A stretch of DNA of 12,440 bases from Spongospora subterranea. Its lineage: Eukaryota > Endomyxa > Phytomyxea > Plasmodiophorida > Plasmodiophoridae. Position numbers and translations under genes: made by a program. Positions 6,682-12,440 of this stretch are shown here, piece after piece. Numbering within the stretch: the first letter of the stretch is position 1; the number at the start of each line of letters is the position of its first letter. The stretch is taken from the NCBI GenBank assembly GCA_900404475.1, contig OUQQ01000372.1, positions 7,228 to 19,667 on the forward strand. Direction: 5' to 3'. The notes beneath the pieces were generated by a model, which was not told the origin of the DNA, made no database searches, and saw only the letters and a list, made by a program, of their open reading frames with translations.

Positions 6682-6873
6682 ATGATCCATCTGTTATCAA
6701 CACAAAACTTGTTGTTTGTGGTATTTAGACCAACAACAATAAAACCAGTCTCTGTCGCTGAAAGTCGTGGGTTTACTAAGTTGGAACTGTTTTTCGGAAA
6801 TGACGAACATTTATTGATACAATTGACAAGTTCGGCACACTTAGAACTCCTTTACCGTCAATGGTCATTGTAG
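6682..6873 (+). CDS. Small unrecognised ORF divergent from gene E
   Basis: A 63-codon frame, MIHLLSTQNLLFVVFRPTTI to HLELLYRQWSL, starts 64 nt from the gene E start on the opposite strand, so the two could share a promoter. A GT-AG segment (6720-6765) inside it could be an intron. No family was recognised, and chance is possible at this length. Confidence 0.22.
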   Translation: MIHLLSTQNLLFVVFRPTTIKPVSVAESRGFTKLELFFGNDEHLLIQLTSSAHLELLYRQWSL

Positions 6874-6889
6874 CTTACCCTTTTATCAC

Positions 6890-7294
6890 TTTCTAAATAC
6901 TTCCACCCATGATAGCAATTGCAACAGTCGGTCCAGGTCGATCAAGGTTGCTGATTCCCGGTATTGACTCCCTCGCAATTATCATCAAGTTTATTCTTCC
7001 GTTCGTCTCCCCAAAAACAACAACTGTTTACTGTCTAGCAATCGTTAGTGTTGATGTCCACTATTGCCCAACCAATTCGTTGGTATTTACCAAACCCGTC
7101 CAAAAAACAACTAGGAACGGGGTCATGAACACGACGAGGCGATCGATCCCCGACTGGCTTTTGCCTGTCGAAATCGGCACCACCCATCTGGGGAGGTTTC
7201 GCCAGATTGAACGGTACGGTGTGGTCGATCGATTGGGTGATTTATATTTGATTGTGTGAGGTGGCGGGGTGATGGTGTTCACGCCTGTTGCCAA
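6890..7294. other. Region open on both strands, coding strand unresolved
   Basis: The plus strand has a 116-codon frame at 6909-7259 (MIAIATVGPGRSRLLIPGID to RYGVVDRLGDLYLIV). The minus strand has a 77-codon frame at 7294-7061, with hydrophobic RLVVFMTPFLVVFWTG. By a phase-1 GT-AG intron it can be continued to VVVFGETNGRINLMIIARES and RPGPTVAIAIMGGSI, ending near 6894. The minus start overlaps the RIB43A start by 23 nt on the other strand. Neither product was recognised. The RIB43A promoter must lie here. Confidence 0.35.
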
Positions 7295-9095
7295 ACCCGA
7301 ACCGGATGCATTGCAGCGTCAGGAAGCGAGCATCGCCCGGCGCCGGGCGCTTGAGGCGCAGCGCAAGAAGACCATCTTCGACGCCAAGATCAGGACGATC
7401 GGCGTTGGTCGCGTCGCTCGCCCTTTCACAGGAATCTCTAACACCAAACGAATAGGTCGACGTTCAAGGTTTGAACGGTCAAGTTGCCGATCACGAACAA
7501 CGCCAACGCGAAGAACATGAGCGCAATCAGCGTCTGGATCGGGAGGCGCTCGATATCGCTCGTCAGCTCACTTTTCTGCAGCGCGAAAAGCAACGTCGAG
7601 TTGCTGAACGAAATGCCCAAGTTCAGGTCAGTTGAAGGGCCGGATTTGTCGCTGATGACGCTGTGATTTAGACGTTGGTGTTCTAAGTGGAACTGTTGCA
7701 GGCGTATCGAGAGCTATATCAAGCTCGCCATGAGACCCGGGATTACGATCTCAGCGATCCCGCTCTGCGTCGCAAACAGCAACCGCCCAGGCTCGGAGAC
7801 GACGAAGTAGGAACGGGGTGCCGGAAATGAATCCTTTGTGTCGAGAACTGATCGAACGATTGTGATGCATATAGGAGCTGCCGGCGTCGTCGCTGCAAAT
7901 GTTCGCCGGTGAAGACCTACGCAAGCGCGAGCGTGTTCAGGTGCAGCAACGGGAGCTCAGTGAATGGGCTGATTATTCAGTTCACGAGAAGGTATTGGAC
8001 GAATAAAGTGCTCCTGGTCGAATTACACACGTTGAAACCTATAGTTCAGGAGTTGTTGAGGAGCGAGGAACAAGCTAAGGAAGAGGTCGGATGTGGAGAT
8101 GGTTAGCACGATTGCTCGGGGTCGTTGACGATTGTTTTGGCAGAAATTTGCAGCAGATTTGGTGGCCATTGACATGGAGCTGGAACGATTGCAATTGGCG
8201 AAGCAGGCCAATATTCGATTGCATAATGTTCGTGTGCAGAATTACAATAAGGATCTGGATCAGGTCAGGAATGGGATTGGGCTCTCGTTGACCCTCAGCC
8301 CACACCTCGAAACGATTATTGATCGCGTCATCATAGAGCGTAAATAAAGCTAGACAAGAACAATCTCGGAAGGACGAAGAGTTATCACAAAAGGAACTTC
8401 TGGTAAAATCACAATTAACGTTCTTGATATGGAAATTAATCGTTATTTTTATGATCAGCATAATCAAGAAAGCGATTGGCTGAATGAACGATATGAGACG
8501 ACGAAGCGGGTCGATCGACCCAAACTATACCAGGCGTCCAGCCATTCATATATTCCTTGGAACTTCAAGGCAAGCTTGGGGCCGATCAGTTTTCGGACAA
8601 AATACAACACCGCTCGCCCTAAACCGGAACTCGCGTTCAGGGATATTCGGTGGACGAGTGCCAGAAGATCTACGACGAACAGGCGGCGCAGATTGAGGAG
8701 AAACGGAGGATGAAGGAGGTCGAGAACCAGAAATCGATTGAACAAGATCAGGAAATCGTCAGTGGAGAACACCAAGAAAAATCATTGGATTATCGTCTGA
8801 TTGTGAGGTCGTGAATGTAGTTGGAGGTGAACCGACAACTGATCTTAACGACGCGTATCCGGCAACGCAACGACCTCAAGAACCGTATCGACGTTCGCAA
8901 TGAACAGAATCAGCAGAGACGGGAGTTCAAGAGCAAGTAAGTACTGGTCCAAGCGTGGGATTATATCACACGCGCGACGTTGTGGCTGATTGTTGATTTC
9001 TGTTCAACATCAGGTACGATTATATCAATAATGAGCTCTACCAGAATAAAGTGGATGACTACGTATTCGACTGTTTCGGGACGTCGACGCGTTGA
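7272..9095 (+). CDS. RIBC (RIB43A): RIB43A-like flagellar protofilament-ribbon protein, 11 exons, 396 aa
   Basis: A coiled-coil protein of the axonemal doublet microtubule, where RIB43A proteins bind inside the tubule. Exons are 7272-7403, 7456-7630, 7688-7806, 7875-7991, 8050-8085, 8144-8263, 8337-8402, 8459-8569, 8641-8757, 8821-8936 and 9014-9095; all phases match. Family hallmarks in order: IARRRALEAQRKKTIFDAKI then RTIG and VDVQGLNGQV (about 21-54), RDYDLSDP and PPRLGDDE (about 120-142), SSLQMFAGEDL (about 147-157), NYNKDLDQ (about 226), IPWNFK plus GYSVDECQKI (about 287-302), and the C-terminal YVFDCFGTSTR matching the family's FDQFNTTSR-type end. Length is normal for the family. Highly Glu/Gln/Arg/Lys-rich, as expected for long helices. 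Nine introns are GT-AG; the eighth (8570-8640) is GC-AG with donor AAG/GCAAGC. The family implies a motile flagellum. Confidence 0.94.
8570..8640 (+). other. GC-AG intron in the RIB43A gene
   Basis: The conserved segment IPWNFK/GYSVDE is split here. The donor is AAG/GCAAGC and the acceptor GTTCAG/GG, so the intron starts GC, not GT, but matches the usual strong GC-donor context. No GT donor keeps the conserved frame; the GT at 8589 gives the wrong phase for the upstream exon. Length is 71 nt. Confidence 0.85.
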
Positions 9096-9130
9096 CGAGA
9101 GTTTACCGCCATCTGGATAGAGCCATTCAG

Positions 9131-9136
9131 AATAAA
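9131..9136 (+). promoter_or_regulatory. Candidate poly(A) signal AATAAA for RIB43A
   Basis: AATAAA lies 35 nt past the RIB43A stop codon; a second AATAAA follows at 9176-9181. The position fits a short 3' UTR in a compact genome. Whether this lineage uses AATAAA is not shown by the sequence. Confidence 0.45.
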
Positions 9137-9181
9137 TATCGTAAATTTCAGCGATGGAAATAACGCCGATCTCTAATAAAA

Positions 9182-10073
9182 TCGTGCATTGTTGTGAACA
9201 AGACGCACTTGTGATTGGTACTCAGAACCGTCAGGGTAATTGCGGGTTCTTAATCATAATCTCGGTGTAATCGTCAATGGTTGAAAACGGAGCTACCGTG
9301 CTTGACATGAGCCATTAACATAACGGCGTTGTCGTAGTCTAGTCTGTCAAATTCTTCAAAACAAGGAGTACCGACCCTCTGGTTCATCCCGGCTCCCGAT
9401 CATCAAACACTTTGTTTGCAACAAAAACCGCCGATATCAAACGTCCCGTATGTTCCCCAATTGCCGGGCGACGATAGCCCGCTTTCCGTTTGTCGATCGT
9501 CATTACGAACGTTCATCAGGTTTAGCAATAACAGCAGTACTTTTTAATTTATTTCCCAGACCAACTTTTTGGTGTCCGCTCGGCCAGAGCCTTCAAGTTC
9601 GGTCGATTAACGACGCCCCGGTACCCGCCATTTATCCCTCACGACAAAAACAACACAAATCTGAATCTGGTTTTGAGGAAGTCATTGCCCGTCAGTATTT
9701 CACATGATATCGCAGGTGCGAATATCGTTCATTTTTTAGTTTTAGAAGATAATGAGTACAGACAGCGAGAGGTTTGTTGGACCAATTGGATTGTGCAGTT
9801 GACCATTTGAACACTTTTGGGTAAGGACTCAGCCTTGGGCGATGGGGTTGGGCCTGTGGGCTTTGTTTATCAACAGCGTTATTGCTGACTTGAATATGCA
9901 GAGTTCAACTGGCCTGTGTCAAGGAGATAAGACTGCAGATGGCGAGATTCATTCACAGTGATTCTCGGCCTCCTCAATGCACATGTTGTGTGCTGTTCCA
10001 TCGCTCTGGTTTAAAAGAAGTCTTTGGAGTCGAAATGCCAGTACAGACCCTGTCCATCCGTAAATAATCAAAT
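9182..10073. other. Weakly coding interval between RIB43A and the minisatellite
   Basis: No recognisable gene. Candidates are: a plus-strand 85-codon frame at 9450-9707 (MFPNCRATIARFPFVDRHYE to FEEVIARQYFT); minus-strand frames at 9503-9384 (MTIDKRKAGYRRPAIGEHTG to ANKVFDDREPG) and 9387-9274 (MNQRVGTPCFEEFDRLDYDN to GSSVFNH), which overlap by ATGA; and a plus-strand stretch at about 9827-9961 with a hydrophobic segment (MGLGLWALFINSVIADLNM). Any could be exons, but strand and splicing are undecided. Confidence 0.3.
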
Positions 10074-10149
10074 TTGATGCTGATGATCGAATGTTATCGT
10101 CACGACATGAGAATCAGGTTATGGGAACAAAATCTGAACCGTCATTACC

Positions 10150-10198
10150 CCTTGGACAAGTATCACCTTGGAGATTCTGGATTTACACTTGTCCAAGG
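10150..10198. repeat. 12-bp perfect inverted repeat (hairpin)
   Basis: CCTTGGACAAGT at 10150-10161 pairs perfectly with ACTTGTCCAAGG at 10187-10198 around a 25-nt loop. It lies immediately upstream of the 26-nt tandem array. It is too widely looped and not followed by a T-run, so it is not a bacterial-type terminator. It may be a structured element or a protein-binding palindrome pair. Confidence 0.8.
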
Positions 10199-10211
10199 CT
10201 CCAAGCACATC

Positions 10212-10474
10212 CAGCAGTCCGAGCAAGTGTCGTCAGTCCACACACATGCCGTCATTCAGGTGATTCAGCAGTCCGCGCACGTGTCGTCACCCCAGCAGTC
10301 CGCGCACGTGCCGTCATCCAGCAGTCCGCGCAAGTGTCGTCATCCAGCAGTCCACGCACATGCCGCCATCCAGCAGTCCACGCACGTGCCGTCATCCAAC
10401 AGTCCACGCACGTGCCGTCATCCAGCAGTCCACGCACATGCCGCCATCCAGCAGGCCGCGCACGTGCCGGCACC
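10212..10474. repeat. 26-nt minisatellite, about 10 copies
   Basis: Units start at 10212, 10236 (partial), 10266, 10293, 10319, 10345, 10371, 10397, 10423 and 10449; from 10293 on the spacing is exactly 26 nt. The consensus begins CAGCAGTCC(A/G)CGCACGTGCC and ends GTCATC. Five units contain the palindrome CACGTG; others have CACATG or CAAGTG. Because 26 is not a multiple of 3, the reading frame rotates each unit, giving a 26-residue super-repeat, and all three forward frames are free of stops. Frames at 10074-10487, 10091-10477 and 10360-10671 are products of this property and are not supported as genes. Confidence 0.93.
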
Positions 10475-10536
10475 TAAAAAGGTTTAAAGTGTTTGTGTAT
10501 GTAAATACTTATCAAATCGGTATTATCAGGCTGAGA

Positions 10537-12000
10537 ATGAATCAAAGCGGGACTACTTTACACGATGAAGTCAGACACGCCTTCAATGATGGACAGGTTA
10601 TGGCTATTCATGTCAATATAGCAAATGGAGAGTTTAGGCTCAAGGGAACGTTTCCGCACCAGGTCCGTTAAACCTATAGAGTATTATTGAATAGCGGTGC
10701 TAGTTCGTTGCAACTTGAATCCAAATAGTTCACGGTAAATCTTTTCGGCCTTCAAAACGAAAATGTTATCTGTGAAACCGCTTTTTCAAGTCCAAACCAC
10801 AAAATTGTCGACAATCGTAATTTTTGTGGTGTCACCTAAAAAACGCAAAATAATGAGCAAACGACGTTGACTTTCTCTGCTGTAGTGCAATTAACTCAAT
10901 GCATTTAGGGTGACGAAAACCTCGTCCCTGATATTCGATCAAGATTGGCAGATACAGATCCAGCCATTATTCTTATTCGACGAGCAAGTGCCCTCTGGCT
11001 GATCATGGCCTGGACCCCCGATACGGCTTCAGTCGATTCAAGGATGGTATAGTTAATCCACTGAGGAAATCAACCGATAATCTTGACTAACATTGCTTCC
11101 GCCACCAGCTGTTTGCCTCATCCCGTGCCTCAATTAAAGTGGGTTTAGGAGCAAGTAGTTTCTTACCAGGTTTTGCCATGATGGTATATCATCAACGCCG
11201 ATCAAGTTCTAACTGGTATTTCTCTGATAGACTGGCACGTATCTGAATTGAACGATGTAAACGTCGAAGAACTTCGAAACCATCTTCGAAACGATTTGGC
11301 GTCAGCTGTTATGACACATGATGAGAAGGTTTGACTGTCAGCTAAATTCATGTCCCTATGTTTGAAAACGCAGCGCTTAGAAAATAGAGGCTGTTTGTAG
11401 AGAGTCGCAGCCATCTGCCGTACGAATGAACGCGCTTCCATTAATGAATCTGGAAAACAATTCGTCAATCGCTGCGGCATTGAATTCCTTTCGATCCGGC
11501 GAAATACCAGGCGTTGTCATTGCGTTGGATGACAAACAGGTTCATTTTGTCACACATCCGTTTTCAAATGTTTACTCTCGCCAGGAATCGTTTCGTGTCG
11601 CTTCTGTACTCAGCGCGGTATCTGTTGAAGCGTTGAAACAAAACGTTCCGGACAACGAACCCCGATTCATTATTATTGCGCGCGTAAATGCTGGAAATCT
11701 TATAGTGCACTATTCTCCAGAAGTATGGATTCAAGTCCACATTGAATTGCGCTTGTACTGATCTTAGTGCAGACATCGAACCGCGTTTTGAAAATGGCGT
11801 ACTCGACTTTCAAGCGTAATCTATCGGAGTTACTATCGGCTGAAAACATCGTCTTTCAGTCGATACAGGTGTCGGCTAAATCCGACTTCGGTGATTCTTT
11901 GTTCAGCAGTGCTGAGAAGATATCAGCCGTTTCAGCTCAATCGGAAGTGCAATTTTCAAAGCCTTCACGACCTGGAAGAGGCTCCGCTAGAATACATTAA
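10537..12000 (+). CDS. TWF: Twinfilin, actin-monomer-binding protein, 6 exons, 330 aa
   Basis: Twinfilin has two ADF-homology domains; it sequesters ADP-actin monomers and caps or depolymerises filament barbed ends. Exons are 10537-10662, 10909-11046, 11109-11169, 11231-11328, 11381-11722 and 11773-12000; introns of 246, 62, 61, 52 and 50 nt are GT-AG and phases match. Domain 1 (about 1-135) contains EVRHAFND near 11, LWLIMAWTPDTASVDSRM at 71-88 and LFASSRASIKVGL at 89-101, the family's W-x-x-I-A-W-x-P-D and actin-binding long-helix pattern. Domain 2 (about 155-305) contains IPGVVIALDD and, over the last intron, VHYSPE/TSNRVLKMAYSTFK. The C-terminus FSKPSRPGRGSARIH (316-330) matches the basic tail of twinfilins, which binds capping protein and phosphoinositides in known members. 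Length is typical. Domain 1 is slightly short. Confidence 0.93.
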
Positions 12001-12186
12001 TAATTTCTCCATAATAACAACTGACTTTTTCTACGAGTTTGTCCCAGGACGGATGGACAGCACTGAACGTTAATATATATATTGTGAGAAGAAGGTGGCA
12101 GTTCCGTTTGCTTGAGGTCGTGGTCGGCCATCAACGCGGGTCTTCTGAACTATATGAGAAGAGTTGATCAATTTAAGAAGTGAAGT
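12001..12186. other. Convergent 3' intergenic region
   Basis: Twinfilin (plus) and the right-edge gene (minus) end 186 nt apart. A short AT run (TAATATATATATTG, about 12071-12084) lies roughly in the middle. A plus-strand frame to 12073 ending YEFVPGRMDSTER overlaps the twinfilin last exon in another frame. It was set aside because the other frame carries the twinfilin tail. Confidence 0.5.
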
Positions 12187-12440
12187 TTATTCAGGGATGA
12201 TTGCCAGATTGCCCTCCCCCCCCCCATCGTTGATCCAGCAATTGGTCACTGTAAGACAGTGGCTGGAAAGTCCGGCCAGACAGCCCTCCCCGTCACCAAG
12301 CTCCGCCGAGACATCATCACTGTCATGCCCGCAGCTCGACGACTCAACAGTAATTTCAACATACCGTAGAGGACACGATAAGTCAATCGAAAATTCGCAT
12401 AAATTGGTGTCCTTTGTACTTTCCCACCAACCTTGTCCCG
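12187..12440 (-). CDS. Unrecognised Cys-rich protein, C-terminal part (5' end beyond window)
   Basis: A frame of about 84 codons is open from the right edge to TAA at 12187-12189. Readable segments are WWESTKDTNLCEFSIDLSCP, LRYVEITVESSSCGHDSDDV and LAGLSSHCLTVTNCWINDGG, ending EGNLAIIPE. It has six Cys in about 80 residues, which suggests an extracellular or disulphide-rich domain, but no family was recognised. A run of ten C at 12216-12225 (G on the coding strand) encodes Gly-Gly-Gly near the C-terminus and keeps the frame. The stop codon overlaps AATAAA (GAATAAAC), a candidate poly(A) signal. The absence of any stop to the window edge and the convergent layout support a real gene. Confidence 0.55.
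   Translation of the reverse strand, partial: GQGWWESTKDTNLCEFSIDLSCPLRYVEITVESSSCGHDSDDVSAELGDGEGCLAGLSSHCLTVTNCWINDGGGEGNLAIIPE
12216..12225. repeat. Homopolymer C10 inside a coding frame
   Basis: Ten consecutive C on the plus strand read as a G run in the minus-strand gene, 27 nt before its stop. A change of one unit would shift the C-terminus. It could be a true slippage hotspot or a base-calling length error. Confidence 0.85.

Noticed and set aside
8464..8775. Minus-strand ORF and alternative plus frames (8429-8713, 8484-8696) within RIB43A
   Set aside because: Shadows of RIB43A exons 8 and 9 and the GC-AG intron; the spliced frame carries the family motifs.
10212..10474. CRISPR array
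   Set aside because: Units are contiguous 26-nt tandem repeats with no unique spacers, and the DNA is eukaryotic.
10074..10671. Long ORFs across the 26-nt repeat (137, 128 and 103 codons plus, 73 codons minus)
   Set aside because: They exist only because the repeat unit lacks stops in several frames; there is no conserved N-terminus or family match.
11891..12073. Alternative twinfilin end YEFVPGRMDSTER
   Set aside because: The frame ending at 12000 contains FSKPSRPGRGSARIH, which matches the twinfilin basic tail, and needs no extra intron.

Overview
The window is eukaryotic nuclear DNA from a flagellated or zoosporic microbial eukaryote with a compact, intron-rich genome. No reading frame is long, but two conserved proteins assemble cleanly when short introns are removed. 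One is a RIB43A-like flagellar microtubule protein (7272-9095, 11 exons, 396 aa). The other is twinfilin, an actin regulator with two ADF-homology domains (10537-12000, 6 exons, 330 aa). Their introns are mostly 50-77 nt, with GT-AG ends, weak donors and CTAAC/CTGAT-like branch sites. One RIB43A intron is GC-AG and one twinfilin intron is 246 nt. The lineage is not proven; a rhizarian such as a plasmodiophorid would fit, but that is a guess.

Layout from the left. A secreted Pro-rich repeat protein runs off the left edge on the minus strand (2-457). After a weak region with two small ORFs comes a plus-strand gene for a small ankyrin-repeat protein with a signal peptide and a C-terminal hydrophobic anchor (1485-2284). 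From 2.6 to 6.7 kb lie unrecognised multi-exon genes: C (2652-3390, +), D (3824-4214, +), F (4660-5605, -) and E (5826-6617, -). From 6.7 to 7.26 kb both strands are partly open and nothing is firm. RIB43A follows. Then comes about 1.4 kb of weakly coding sequence with a hairpin and a 26-nt minisatellite, then twinfilin. A Cys-rich gene enters from the right edge on the minus strand (12187-12440) and converges on twinfilin.

The most unusual structure is at 3.3-6.1 kb. There are three separate, imperfect inverted repeats with arms of about 135-270 nt and spacers of about 65-185 nt. In each, one arm is the 3' part of an inferred gene (C, D or E) and the other is a degenerate copy placed tail-to-tail beside it. 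The three arm families look unrelated to each other. This points to a recurring process that makes inverted copies of gene ends, with potential to produce hairpin or antisense RNA.

No operon-like logic links the genes. RIB43A indicates a flagellum and twinfilin an actin cytoskeleton; two other genes encode probable secreted or surface proteins. Exon models for RIB43A and twinfilin are well supported by family similarity. The models for C, D, E and F rest only on open frames, splice sites and matching phase.
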